Source: Streptomyces spiroverticillatus
GTDB taxonomy: Bacteria; Actinomycetota; Actinomycetes; Streptomycetales; Streptomycetaceae
Assembly (NCBI GenBank): GCA_014650415.1
Contig: BMUX01000002.1
Coordinates: forward strand, 620,001-684,000
Length of the DNA: 64,000 bases
Direction of reading: 5' to 3'
Shown here: positions 9,233 through 17,123 of the stretch, piece by piece
Position numbering within the stretch: position 1 is the stretch's first letter
How the letters are laid out: the number at the start of each line of letters is the position of its first letter
Translations under genes and position numbers: made by a program
The notes under the pieces: model-generated
Databases searched by the model: none
What the model was told of the DNA's origin: nothing
Seen by the model: the letters and a program-made list of their open reading frames with translations, nothing else

Positions 9233-9835
9233 TCACCAGCGTTCCGGGCCCGGGCCCAGGAGGCCGTCCAGGAGGCGCCAGAGGCGGCCCTTGCCGGGGG
9301 TGGACCGGAGGATGTTCTCGCCCGCGGCCGCGCTCACCAGGTGCTGGGCCGTGTCCAGGTCCACCTCCCCGTCCGGCGGGACGGACAGCAACTCGTGGGC
9401 GAGGGAGGGGATTTCCGTGTCCGAGGGCGAGCCGGAGAGGGCCAGGACGGTCGTGCCCGCGCGGCGGACGTCGTTGACGCGTTCCAGCAGGTCCGCGTCC
9501 GGGCCCGTCGGCCCCGACACCACCAGCAGCGTCTCGCCCCGGCCCGCCGCCGCCAGCCGCCCCAGGCCCACCGAGAGGTGCGCCGGGTCGTGCGGGCCGA
9601 CCTCGTGGCGTACGAGCGTGGGGGCCAGGGTCGGCAGGCCGGACCAGGCGGCCTCGTCCATCAGGTGGGCGGCCAGGTGCCAGGGTTCGTACGCCTTCGT
9701 GCCGACCAGCAGGAGGCCGCCGCTGCCCGGCGGCGAGACCGAGGCGCGCAGCACTCCGGCGAAGCGTCCCGTGGCGCCCAGCCACTCCGTACCGGCCAGG
9801 ACCTCTCGCAGCAGTGCGACCCTCACGGCATCCAT
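9233..9835 (-). CDS. Conserved hypothetical protein, SIS-like fold
   Basis: 200-residue predicted cytosolic protein, not firmly recognised. The middle (about 100-140: a LLVVSGPTGPDADLLERV stretch then a Rossmann-like TTVLALSGS) resembles sugar isomerase (SIS) domains, which bind phosphosugars. An HL-rich segment near residues 50-60 precedes it. No catalytic motif is clear. The ATG at 9835 opens on MDAVRVALLREV. It is divergent from npdG with 92 bp between, so it may share a control region but not an operon. The SIS assignment is inference from pattern only. Confidence 0.6.
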   Translation of the reverse strand: MDAVRVALLREVLAGTEWLGATGRFAGVLRASVSPPGSGGLLLVGTKAYEPWHLAAHLMDEAAWSGLPTLAPTLVRHEVGPHDPAHLSVGLGRLAAAGRGETLLVVSGPTGPDADLLERVNDVRRAGTTVLALSGSPSDTEIPSLAHELLSVPPDGEVDLDTAQHLVSAAAGENILRSTPGKGRLWRLLDGLLGPGPERW

Positions 9836-9915
9836 GCGCGCGATCCTCGCCGCCCGGCGCGCGTCCCGTACGGGAGAAGGCCCCGGCTCACCCGGACGAG
9901 CGGCCTACCTGCAAG

Positions 9916-9921
9916 TAGGGT
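9916..9921 (+). promoter_or_regulatory. -10 element of npdG (apparently leaderless)
   Basis: TAGGGT ends 6 nt before the npdG ATG at 9928, placing transcription start on or near the A of the start codon. No Shine-Dalgarno sequence precedes the ATG. The -35 match is poor. Confidence 0.5.
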
Positions 9922-9927
9922 CGGGCC

Positions 9928-10650
9928 ATGACTTCCACTTCAGACACCCCCCAGCCCGAGGCCCCGAAGAAGCCCGTCAAGGACCCGTGGGACCTGCCCG
10001 ACGTCTCCGGACTCGTCGTCGGCGTCCTCGGCGGCACCGGCGACCAGGGGCGCGGCCTCGCCTACCGGCTCGCTCGGGCCGGGCAGAAGGTCATCATCGG
10101 TTCGCGGGCGGCGGAGCGGGCGCAGGCCGCCGCCGAAGAGCTGGGGCTCGGCGTCGAGGGCGCCGACAACGCCGAGTGCGCTCGGCGCAGTGACATCGTG
10201 ATCGTCGCCGTGCCGTGGGACGGGCACGCCAAGACGCTCGAATCCCTGCGGGAGGAGCTGGCGGGCAAGCTCGTCGTCGACTGCGTCAACCCGCTCGGCT
10301 TCGACAAGAAGGGTGCGTACGCGCTGAAGCCGGAGGAGGGCAGCGCCGCCGAGCAGGCCGCCGCCCTGCTGCCCGACTCGCGGGTCACCGCCGCCTTCCA
10401 CCACCTGTCCGCCGTACTGCTCCAGGACCCGGCGGTCGAGGAGATCGACACCGACGTGATGGTGCTGGGCGAGGCGCGCGCCGACACCGACCTGGTGCAG
10501 GCGCTGGCCGGCCGCATCCCCGGCATGCGCGGCATCTTCGCGGGCCGCCTGCGCAATGCCCACCAGGTGGAGTCGCTGGTCGCCAACCTGATCTCGGTCA
10601 ACCGCCGCTACAAGGCGCACGCCGGTCTGCGCGTGACCGACGTGTCGTGA
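9928..10650 (+). CDS. npdG: NADPH-dependent F420 reductase (F420H2:NADP+ oxidoreductase)
   Basis: Transfers hydride between NADP(H) and cofactor F420, supplying reduced F420 to deazaflavin enzymes. The 240-residue protein has the Rossmann motif VGVLGGTGDQGRG (about 31-43), the NADP-phosphate-binding GSRAAERA, the strand VIVAVPWDGH, DCVNPLGF, and the family C-terminus GRLRNAHQVESLVANLISVNR. A short charged N-terminal extension precedes the fold. The final codons (RVTDVS-stop) are themselves the first unit of a tandem repeat that runs on for over 110 bp. The promoter suggests a leaderless mRNA. Confidence 0.93.
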   Translation: MTSTSDTPQPEAPKKPVKDPWDLPDVSGLVVGVLGGTGDQGRGLAYRLARAGQKVIIGSRAAERAQAAAEELGLGVEGADNAECARRSDIVIVAVPWDGHAKTLESLREELAGKLVVDCVNPLGFDKKGAYALKPEEGSAAEQAAALLPDSRVTAAFHHLSAVLLQDPAVEEIDTDVMVLGEARADTDLVQALAGRIPGMRGIFAGRLRNAHQVESLVANLISVNRRYKAHAGLRVTDVS

Positions 10651-10762
10651 CCGATCGCGTCGTGACCGATCGCGTCGTGACCGATCGCGTCGTGACCGAT
10701 CGCGTCGTGACCGACGTCTCGTGACCGACGTCTCGTGACCGACGTCTCGTGACCGACGTATA
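10633..10762 (+). repeat. 14/15-bp tandem repeat spanning the npdG stop codon
   Basis: One 14-bp unit (10633-10646, inside npdG), four identical 15-bp units GTGACCGATCGCGTC (10647-10706), three 14-bp units GTGACCGACGTCTC (10707-10748) and a partial copy to 10762. Every unit carries TGA in the same context as the true stop at 10648-10650. Confidence 0.95.
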
Positions 10763-10850
10763 GCGCGATCCGGGCATGGGGGACACTGGACGGGTCCGAC
10801 GAGGACCACGCGTCTTCGTCCGCCGTCCGTCCTGACAGGAGTCGTCCCCC

Positions 10851-11033
10851 ATGCCCCGCCTCGCTCTGTACGCCCTGGTCGTCTGCGCCCTCTCGGTCGT
10901 CGCCGCCGTGGTCTCCTTCGTCGAGGGCAACCTGCTCGGGATCGTGTGGATCCTGCTCGCGGGCGTCTCCTCGAACATCGCCTGGTACTACCTGCGCAAG
11001 GCCAAGGTCGAGAAGGAAGCCGCAGCCGCCTAG
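10851..11033 (+). CDS. Small two-helix membrane protein
   Basis: 60 residues with two hydrophobic helices (about 4-24 and 28-46) and a basic, alanine-rich tail (YYLRKAKVEKEAAAA). AGGAG lies about 9 nt before the ATG, supporting translation. The sequence looks like a compact integral membrane protein of the kind conserved in Streptomyces, but I cannot assign a function. It ends 8 nt before the stop of the converging site-2 protease gene. Confidence 0.75.
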   Translation: MPRLALYALVVCALSVVAAVVSFVEGNLLGIVWILLAGVSSNIAWYYLRKAKVEKEAAAA

Positions 11034-11041
11034 GGCACCGT

Positions 11042-11836
11042 TCAGGGCGCTGTGCAGACCGGGGCGTCGGCCCGCCAGAACTCGAACAGCTCGCGGCCGC
11101 AGGCGGCCTCCAGGTCGTGCACGCCCAGGCCGCCGGTGATCGTGTAGATCAGGTCGAAGAAGACCCGGTTCACCTCCGGCACCCACAGCAGGGCGAAGAC
11201 GAAGAGCAGGCCGAAGGGCGCGTACGGCTCGATCTGGCGACGGATCTTGTACGAGAGCCAGGGCTCCAGCACCCCGTACCCGTCGAGACCGGGGACCGGC
11301 AGGAAGTTGAGCAGCGCCGCCGAGACCTGGAGCAGGGCCAGGAAGGCCAGTGCGTACCGGAAGGGCGTCGGGACGCCGTCCAGTGCGCCCAGCCAGAACG
11401 GCGCGGTGCACACGATCGCGAAGAGTACGTTCGTCAGCGGCCCCGCCGCCGAGATCAGGCTGTGCTTCCAGCGGCCCTGGATGCGGCCCCGCTCGATGAA
11501 GACCGCCCCGCCGGGCAGGCCGATGCCGCCCATGATCACGAAGATCAGCGGGAGCACGATGCTCAGCACGACGTGCGTGTACTTGAGCGGGTTGAGGGTG
11601 AGGTAGCCCTTCGCGCCGATGGTGATGTCCCCGCTGTGCAGGGCGGTGCGGGCGTGCGCGTACTCGTGCAGGCACAGGGAGACGATCCAGGCCGCCACGA
11701 CGAACAGGAACACGGCGAAGCCGGTGGAGGACGCGAACCCCGTCCAGACGGCCCAGCCGGAGACCGCCATGACGGCGACGATGCCGAGGAAGACCGGGGA
11801 GATGCGGCGGTCGCGGCGGCTGATGGCGGTGGTCAT
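11042..11836 (-). CDS. Site-2 protease family zinc metalloprotease (M50)
   Basis: 264-residue polytopic membrane protein. The zinc-binding motif HEYAHA (HExxH, about 58-63) sits in a hydrophobic helix. A second conserved M50 segment, LLNFLPVPGLDGYGVLEPW, supplies the third metal ligand Asp of the (N/D)xxPxxxLDG type. Such proteases cut substrates inside the membrane, often anti-sigma factors, although compact members like this lacking a PDZ domain have few known targets. The ATG at 11836 begins MTTAISRRDRR. It is divergent from the MFS gene. Confidence 0.88.
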   Translation of the reverse strand: MTTAISRRDRRISPVFLGIVAVMAVSGWAVWTGFASSTGFAVFLFVVAAWIVSLCLHEYAHARTALHSGDITIGAKGYLTLNPLKYTHVVLSIVLPLIFVIMGGIGLPGGAVFIERGRIQGRWKHSLISAAGPLTNVLFAIVCTAPFWLGALDGVPTPFRYALAFLALLQVSAALLNFLPVPGLDGYGVLEPWLSYKIRRQIEPYAPFGLLFVFALLWVPEVNRVFFDLIYTITGGLGVHDLEAACGRELFEFWRADAPVCTAP

Positions 11837-12046
11837 GGGGCTCCCAATGGGGCGAGGGGGGCGTGGTGCGGGGCGTCGACCGTACCCGTGCACGGGGTAG
11901 AACGCCCGGAACCGGGGCGGGGGTTCCCCACCGGCCCCCTCCCCGCACCGCTGAAGGGGAACGGACGAGCCCGCGGCAAGGGCTTTGGCCCAGGGGCCGC
12001 TAAATGGAGTTGCCTCGGGCATTCCGGGCGCGGAACATGGCACCTC

Positions 12047-13354
12047 GTGTCCCGAAAGCTCTCCTCCCTCCTCCCTGATCTCTCCCCCTGGCGTTCCTCG
12101 GCCGATTTCCGGCTGTTGTGGGTGCAGGGGATCGTCGCCTTCTTCGGCAGTTCCATGGCCCTGGTCGCCATGCCGCTCCAGATCGCCCACCTCACCGACT
12201 CGCCGCTGGCCGTCGGTGCCATCGGGGCCGTCGAGCTGGTGCCGCTGATCGTCTTCGGGCTGTACGGAGGGGCACTGGCCGACGCCGTCGACCGCAAGCG
12301 GATCATCCTGCTGACCGAGGTCGGGCTCGGGGTGCTGGCCGTGGTGCTCCTGGTCAACGCGCTGCTGCCGGAGCCGATGCTGTGGCCGCTGTACGTCGTC
12401 GCGGCGGGCGTCGCCGCGCTGTCCGGGCTCCAGCGGCCCGCCCTCGACTCCCTGATGGCCCGCATCGTCCCGCACGACCAGCTCACCGCCGCCGCCGCGC
12501 TCAACGCACTGCGCTGGCAGATCGGAGCCATCGCGGGCCCGGCGCTCGCCGGTGTCGTCGTCGCCTATGCCGGGACCCCGACCGCGTACTCCGTCACCGT
12601 CGTCGGCTTCGCCACGTCCGTGCTGATGTGCCTGCGGCTCTCCCCCGCGCCCGCGACGAAGGACGCCCAGAAGCCGTCCCTGCGCGGCATAGCGGAAGGT
12701 GCGCGCTACGCCTGGAGCAAGCCGGTCCTGCTGGGTACGTACGGGATAGACCTGGCGGCGATGTTCCTCGCCTTCCCGACCGCGATCTTCCCCTTCCTCG
12801 CGAAGGACCTGGACGCCGAGTGGGCACTCGGCCTGATGTACGCGGCCATGCCGGTCGGCGCCTGCGTCGTCGGTCTGACCAGCGGCTGGGCATCCAAGGT
12901 GCGCCGGCACGGGCGGATGGTCGTGCTGGGCGCCCTGGGCTGGGGCCTGGCGATGGGCGCGGCCGGGCTGACCAGCAACATCTGGCTGGTGCTGCTGTGC
13001 ATCGCGGTCGCGGGCGGCGGCGACATGATCAGCGGTCTGGGCCGCTCCACCATCTGGAACCAGACCATCCCGGAGGAGCTGCGCGGCCGTCTCGCCGGCA
13101 TCGAGATCCTCTCGTACAGCTGCGGCCCCCAGCTCGGCCAGGTCCGCGCGGGTGCCGTCGCGAGCTGGACGGGCGTGCGGGGCGCGGTGTGGAGCGGCGG
13201 CGCGGCGTGCGTGGTGGCGGTGGGGCTGCTGGCGGCCGTACTGCCGAAGCTCATGTCGTACGACGCGGAGACGGATGAGGATGCGGTGCGGCGGCGGGCG
13301 CAGCGGGAGGCGGAGGCGGAGGGGGCCTCGGAGGGGGCTGTGGCGGCGGCTTAG
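12047..13354 (+). CDS. MFS transporter, enterobactin-exporter (EntS)-like
   Basis: About 435 residues with roughly 12 hydrophobic segments and the MFS loop motif GALADAVDRKRI after helix 2. The overall pattern (FRLLWVQGIVAFFGSSMALVAMP, LQRPALDSLMARIVP, GLGRSTIWNQTIPEELRGR) fits the DHA3/EntS group, which exports siderophores, macrolides or other small molecules. The GTG at 12047 (VSRKLSSLLPD) is the most likely start: family similarity begins here, though the ribosome-binding site is weak. The C-terminus is a charged Glu/Ala-rich tail. The substrate is unknown, but siderophore export is conceivable given the iron island nearby. Confidence 0.85.
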   Translation: MSRKLSSLLPDLSPWRSSADFRLLWVQGIVAFFGSSMALVAMPLQIAHLTDSPLAVGAIGAVELVPLIVFGLYGGALADAVDRKRIILLTEVGLGVLAVVLLVNALLPEPMLWPLYVVAAGVAALSGLQRPALDSLMARIVPHDQLTAAAALNALRWQIGAIAGPALAGVVVAYAGTPTAYSVTVVGFATSVLMCLRLSPAPATKDAQKPSLRGIAEGARYAWSKPVLLGTYGIDLAAMFLAFPTAIFPFLAKDLDAEWALGLMYAAMPVGACVVGLTSGWASKVRRHGRMVVLGALGWGLAMGAAGLTSNIWLVLLCIAVAGGGDMISGLGRSTIWNQTIPEELRGRLAGIEILSYSCGPQLGQVRAGAVASWTGVRGAVWSGGAACVVAVGLLAAVLPKLMSYDAETDEDAVRRRAQREAEAEGASEGAVAAA

Positions 13355-13385
13355 GGAGGGGGCAGGGTGCGGCTCCGCCGGGGGC

Positions 13386-13479
13386 CGCCCCCTTGCCCGC
13401 CCGTTCCGCCCCCGGGGGGCGGCCCCGCCGCCCAAGGGGGCTACGGGGCTGCGCCGCCCAAGGGGGCTACGGGGGCTGC
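13386..13479 (-). repeat. Dispersed module D (inverted copy) with 26-bp duplication
   Basis: 13386-13445 is the reverse complement of module D at 8773 and 54541. Its edge is duplicated in tandem with a 26-bp period (13427-13452 and 13453-13479), each copy starting GCCGCCCAAGGGGGCTAC. It sits between two convergent genes. Confidence 0.8.
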
Positions 13480-13492
13480 GGGGGCCAGGGGC

Positions 13493-13726
13493 TCAGCTCT
13501 CCGGGGTGCTCGCGGAGCCCCCCTTGTCGTGCCACTTCGGGTCGTTCTCCCACTCCAGGTTGCGCTCGCGGGCGGTCTCCATCGCGTGCTGGGCCTCCTC
13601 GCGGGTCGAGTAGGGGCCGAAGCGGTCCTTGGAGGGGCACTGGGGGCCCTCCTCGACGGTCTTGTGCTCCAGGCAGTAGAACCACTCGCCGGGCTTGCCG
13701 GTGGTGCGGCGCTTGAACAGGGCCAT
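13493..13726 (-). CDS. Small hypothetical protein, SPOR-like
   Basis: 77 residues, starting MALFKRRTTGKPGEWFYCLEHKT. It contains two Cys (FYCLEHKTVEEGPQC) and a segment RFGPYSTREEAQHAMETA resembling part of the SPOR peptidoglycan-binding fold, where the GPYxTxxEA pattern recurs. No signal peptide is visible, so it is probably cytosolic. It is divergent from map. The SPOR resemblance is short and should be taken as tentative. Confidence 0.72.
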   Translation of the reverse strand: MALFKRRTTGKPGEWFYCLEHKTVEEGPQCPSKDRFGPYSTREEAQHAMETARERNLEWENDPKWHDKGGSASTPES

Positions 13727-13802
13727 GACCTTGTACTCCTCGCTTCGGTGCGCGGCGTTCGCGCGCTTGTTTCTGCCGCCATAGTGCCCCCGGAGCGCTG
13801 AC

Positions 13803-13808
13803 TACACT
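13803..13808 (+). promoter_or_regulatory. -10 element of map (apparently leaderless)
   Basis: TACACT ends 7 nt before the map ATG at 13816. No ribosome-binding sequence lies between. This spacing puts the first transcribed base at the start codon. Confidence 0.5.
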
Positions 13809-13815
13809 CGTCCGC

Positions 13816-14673
13816 ATGTCTGGCCAGTCGCTGCTCGTACCAGGCGAGCTCTCTCCCGTCCGTTCCGTCCCCGGCAACATCCGGCGCCCCGAGTACGTCG
13901 GGAAACCCGCGCCGACCCCGTACACAGGGCCCGAGGTCCAGGACTCCGACACGATCGAGCGGATGCGCATCGCGGGCCGCATCGCCGCGCAGGCGATGGA
14001 GGAGGCCGCCAAGCACATCGCGCCCGGCGTGACCACCGACGAGCTCGACCGGGTCGCGCACGAGTTCATGCTCGACCACGGGGCGTACCCCTCGACCCTC
14101 GGCTACCGGGGCTTCCCCAAGTCGCTGTGCAGCTCGGTCAACGAGGTCATCTGCCACGGCATCCCCGACTCGACCGTCCTCAACGACGGCGACATCGTGA
14201 ACCTCGACGTGACCGCGTACCTCAACGGCGTGCACGGCGACAACAACGCCACCTACCTCTGCGGCGACGTCGACGAGGAGTCGAAGCTGCTGGTGGAGCG
14301 CACCCGCGAGTCCCTCAACCGGGCCATCAAGGCGGTCAAGCCGGGCCGCCAGATCAATGTCATCGGCCGGGTCATCGAGTCGTACGCCAAGCGCTTCGGC
14401 TACGGCGTCGTACGGGACTTCACCGGCCACGGCATCTCGACGTCCTTCCACTCCGGCCTGATCGTGCCGCACTACGACAGCCCGCACGCGACGACGGTCA
14501 TGCAGCCCGGCATGACGTTCACGATCGAGCCGATGCTCACGCTCGGCACGCACGAGTACGACATGTGGGAGGACGGCTGGACGGTCGTCACCAAGGACCG
14601 CAAGCGCACCGCCCAGTTCGAGCACACGCTGGTGGTGACGGAGACCGGCGCGGACATCCTCACGCTGCCCTGA
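13816..14673 (+). CDS. map: Methionine aminopeptidase, type I
   Basis: Removes the initiator methionine from nascent proteins. The 285-residue enzyme has the metal ligands in their usual contexts: Asp in VNLDVTAY, Asp in VHGDNNATY, His in TGHGIS, Glu in FTIEPML and Glu in AQFEHT. The substrate-gating His is in [11 protein letters not shown] roughly 40-residue proline-rich N-terminal extension ([19 protein letters not shown]) marks the actinobacterial MetAP1c subtype, where it is thought to aid ribosome association. Monocistronic and apparently leaderless. Confidence 0.96.
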   Translation: MSGQSLLVPGELSPVRSVPGNIRRPEYVGKPAPTPYTGPEVQDSDTIERMRIAGRIAAQAMEEAAKHIAPGVTTDELDRVAHEFMLDHGAYPSTLGYRGFPKSLCSSVNEVICHGIPDSTVLNDGDIVNLDVTAYLNGVHGDNNATYLCGDVDEESKLLVERTRESLNRAIKAVKPGRQINVIGRVIESYAKRFGYGVVRDFTGHGISTSFHSGLIVPHYDSPHATTVMQPGMTFTIEPMLTLGTHEYDMWEDGWTVVTKDRKRTAQFEHTLVVTETGADILTLP

Positions 14674-14727
14674 CCGCTGATCAGCACGGCGGATTTTTTA
14701 CCGACAGGACGTCGGGAACCGGTTGAC

Positions 14728-14746
14728 TTAGGTAAGCCTAAGCGGC
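14728..14746 (+). promoter_or_regulatory. Iron box (DmdR/IdeR-type operator) of heme oxygenase
   Basis: TTAGGTAAGCCTAA matches the first 14 positions of the 19-bp consensus TWAGGTWAGSCTWACCTWA; the last five differ. It overlaps a TTGACT -35-like hexamer (14723-14728), a layout expected for iron-dependent repression. Gene start at 14824. Confidence 0.75.
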
Positions 14747-14823
14747 GAAGATCGGTGGTGGCGGGTGCCATCGCTGCCACCACCGTTCTTTCATCCCGTC
14801 CCATCTGTCCCCGGAGGTCCGCT

Positions 14824-15474
14824 TTGGACACCCCCTTCTCCACCCAGATCCGTGTCGCCTCGCACGAGCAGCACACGGAGGCGGAGACCTCGACGTTCAT
14901 GAGCGACCTCCTCGGCGGCAAGCTCGGCGTGGACGCGTACACGCGCTACACCGAGCAGCTGTGGTTCGTCTACAAGGCCCTTGAGGACGCGGCCCCTTCG
15001 CTGGCCGCCGACCCGGTCGCGGGCCCCTTCATACAGCCCGAGCTGATGCGCGTCGCCGAGCTGGAGCGCGACCTGGCGCACCTGCGCGGCGAGAACTGGC
15101 GGGACGGCCTCGTCGCCCTCCCCGCCACAGCCGCATACGCGGCACGTGTCACCGAGTGCGCGGCCACCTGGCCCGGGGGTTACGTCGCCCACCACTACAC
15201 CCGCTACCTCGGCGACCTCTCCGGCGGCCAGATCATCCGCGACAAGGCGGAGAAGACCTGGGGCTTCGAGCGCAAGGGCGACGGCGTGCGCTTCTACGTC
15301 TTCGAGGGCGTCTCCAACCCGGCCGCGTTCAAGCGCAACTACCGGGAGCTGCTCGACACCATCGCGGCGGACGAGCTGGAGAAGAAGCGCATCATCGAGG
15401 AGTGCAAGAAGGCCTTCGACTTCAACGGGGCGGTCTTCCGTGAGCTGGGTGGCGAATTCCCGCTCAGCGCCTGA
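14824..15474 (+). CDS. Heme oxygenase (biliverdin-producing)
   Basis: Cleaves heme to biliverdin, CO and Fe2+, freeing iron from imported heme. 216-residue all-helical protein of HmuO/HO-1 type. The proximal heme ligand His is in IRVASHEQHTEAE near the N-terminus, and the flexible distal helix motif is YLGDLSGGQ. The start is TTG at 14824, chosen because GGAGG lies 6 nt upstream and family similarity begins with DTPFSTQIR. An upstream in-frame start at 14755 would add unrelated sequence. The iron box upstream and the heme-uptake genes a few kb away support a role in iron salvage. Cytosolic. Confidence 0.93.
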   Translation: MDTPFSTQIRVASHEQHTEAETSTFMSDLLGGKLGVDAYTRYTEQLWFVYKALEDAAPSLAADPVAGPFIQPELMRVAELERDLAHLRGENWRDGLVALPATAAYAARVTECAATWPGGYVAHHYTRYLGDLSGGQIIRDKAEKTWGFERKGDGVRFYVFEGVSNPAAFKRNYRELLDTIAADELEKKRIIEECKKAFDFNGAVFRELGGEFPLSA

Positions 15475-15494
15475 TTTTTGACAGTACGTCAGTG

Positions 15495-15527
15495 AAGGGG
15501 CCCGCGCCGGGACGGTGCGGGCCCCTT
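15495..15527. terminator. Hairpin terminator, heme oxygenase / phzF-like
   Basis: Perfect 11-bp inverted repeat (15495-15505 with 15517-15527) between two convergent stop codons (15474 and 15538), so likely bidirectional. Confidence 0.75.
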
Positions 15528-15537
15528 CCGCTTCCCG

Positions 15538-16194
15538 TTACGGGTGTTCGGCGAAGCGGACCCGGCCGCCCAGCTCGACGATGCCGTCCGGGCCGGGGGC
15601 GGTGAGGAGCTGGGAGCCCTTCCCCTGGGTGATGTTGAGGGCGCGGCCGAGCGCGGCGGCGAGCTGGAGGGCGGCGGCGCCGGTCGCCTCGTCCTCGTCG
15701 ATGCCGTCCCCGCGCCGGGGGAACCCCCGGGCCCGTACCCGCCCGGCGGCCTCGTCCTCCCAGGCCCAGGCGTACAGCCACCCCTCGCCGGGCGGCGGCA
15801 CGGGCAGCGCGTCGACCTCGGCGGGGGTGGCGTACTGCCGGAGGGTGCGGGGCGGGGCCCAGTCGGCGCGGGCGGTGATCCAGGTGAACTCGCCGTCCTG
15901 GCGGGCGAAGACGTCCCCGACGGGCAGCTCCAGGACCTCGATGTCGAGGAGCCAGGCGGCGCCGACGACGGGGTACCCGGCGAAGGGGAGGCGGGTGGAG
16001 GGCGTGTAGATGTCGAGGACACCGCGCTCGGGGTCGTCGACGAACACGGTCTCGCTGAGGCCGAGTTCCCGGGCGAGGGCCTGGCGGGCCGCGGGGTCGG
16101 GGTGGGTGCGGGGGGCGTCCCGCACGACGCCGAGGGTATTGCCGTGGCGCCCGGCGGGGTCGCAGAAGACGCGGAGGAGGTCGAGGGTGTTCAC
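15538..16194 (-). CDS. PhzF family isomerase/epimerase-like protein
   Basis: 218-residue member of the PhzF/diaminopimelate-epimerase fold family. The N-terminal lobe has LLRVFCDPAGRHGNTLGVV and ELGLSETVFV, where the PhzF catalytic Glu is expected (SETVF). The second lobe has DEDEATGAAALQLA, matching the conserved substrate-binding DPATGSA pattern with Glu in place of Asp-Pro. It is shorter than typical PhzF (about 280). The GTG at 16194 is the only sensible start. A very long 19-bp tandem array lies just upstream. The substrate cannot be predicted, and a phenazine role is unlikely without other phz genes. Confidence 0.82.
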   Translation of the reverse strand: MNTLDLLRVFCDPAGRHGNTLGVVRDAPRTHPDPAARQALARELGLSETVFVDDPERGVLDIYTPSTRLPFAGYPVVGAAWLLDIEVLELPVGDVFARQDGEFTWITARADWAPPRTLRQYATPAEVDALPVPPPGEGWLYAWAWEDEAAGRVRARGFPRRGDGIDEDEATGAAALQLAAALGRALNITQGKGSQLLTAPGPDGIVELGGRVRFAEHP

Positions 16195-16241
16195 GGGGGC
16201 ATTGTGCCGGGCCCCTGCGCGGGGCGCGGGTGGGGTCCCGT

Positions 16242-16900
16242 GCGGGGTGCGGGCCCCCGTGCGGGGTGCGGGCCCCCGTGCGGGGTGCGGGCCCCCGTGC
16301 GGGGTGCGGGCCCCCGTGCGGGGTGCGGGCCCCCGTGCGGGGTGCGGGCCCCCGTGCGGGGTGCGGGCCCCCGTGCGGGGTGCGGGCCCCCGTGCGGGGT
16401 GCGGGCCCCCGTGCGGGGTGCGGGCCCCCGTGCGGGGTGCGGGCCCCCGTGCGGGGTGCGGGCCCCCGTGCGGGGTGCGGGCCCCCGTGCGGGGTGCGGG
16501 CCCCCGTGCGGGGTGCGGGCCCCCGTGCGGGGTGCGGGCCCCCGTGCGGGGTGCGGGCCCCCGTGCGGGGTGCGGGCCCCCGTGCGGGGTGCGGGCCCCC
16601 GTGCGGGGTGCGGGCCCCCGTGCGGGGTGCGGGCCCCCGTGCGGGGTGCGGGCCCCCGTGCGGGGTGCGGGCCCCCGTGCGGGGTGCGGGCCCCCGTGCG
16701 GGGTGCGGGCCCCCGTGCGGGGTGCGGGCCCCCGTGCGGGGTGCGGGCCCCCGTGCGGGGTGCGGGCCCCCGTGCGGGGTGCGGGCCCCCGTGCGGGGTG
16801 CGGGCCCCCGTGCGGGGTGCGGGCCCCCGTGCGGGGTGCGGGCCCCCGTGCGGGGTGCGGGCCCCCGTGCGGGGTGCGGGCCCCCGTGCGGGGTGCGGGT
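16242..16900. repeat. 19-bp tandem array, 34 full units plus a partial
   Basis: Unit GCGGGGTGCGGGCCCCCGT repeats at exact 19-bp steps from 16242 to 16887, 34 complete copies with no difference I can see, plus a partial copy to 16900. A degenerate unit lies at about 16218-16241. Each junction contains the palindrome GGGCCC. Because 19 is not a multiple of 3, any reading frame gives a 19-residue periodic peptide free of stops. I regard the resulting ORFs on both strands as artefacts. It fills most of the 929-bp gap between the phzF-like gene and the HtaA gene. Confidence 0.97.
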
Positions 16901-16961
16901 CGGGTGTTGGTTGCGGTTCCTGCCGGGGGCGCTGCCCCCGGGCCCCCGGTTTCGCCCCGGC

Positions 16962-17045
16962 CCCGCCCCTTCACCTAAACCCGCGGGGCTGTGAACGGTT
17001 CCGTGCGGGTGCGTCGTGGTTGCTCGCGCAGTTCCCCGCGCCCCT
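16962..17045 (+). repeat. Dispersed intergenic repeat, modules C and A
   Basis: Module C core (CCCGCCCCTTCACCTAAA) then module A ending GCGCAGTTCCCCGCGCCCCT. Same order and spacing as at 54373-54482. Confidence 0.8.
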
Positions 17046-17064
17046 GAAAGGCGCGCCGGAAAGC

Positions 17065-17104
17065 CTGTAGGGCCGCGTCCCGGAGGGAAGGCGCGGCCCT
17101 ACAG
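17065..17104 (-). terminator. Hairpin terminator after the HtaA gene
   Basis: Perfect 13-bp inverted repeat (17065-17077 with 17092-17104) with a 14-nt loop, starting 20 nt past the HtaA stop at 17124. Confidence 0.75.
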
Positions 17105-17123
17105 GGTCAGGGGGACCCGGGGA

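Noticed and set aside
10647..10748. CRISPR or regulatory iteron array downstream of npdG
   Set aside because: Contiguous 14-15-bp units without spacers. No replication initiator gene is visible, so an origin is not supported.
10946..12046. Extended N-terminus of the EntS-like MFS frame
   Set aside because: It overlaps the site-2 protease gene antisense and reads no family-like sequence. MFS similarity starts at about 12047.
16242..16900. CRISPR array
   Set aside because: Units are directly adjacent and identical with no spacers; no cas genes are nearby.
15544..17070. Long periodic open frames through the 19-bp array on both strands (about 250-510 codons)
   Set aside because: Open only because the unit lacks stop codons in all frames. 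They run into phzF or past the array with no ribosome site or domain.
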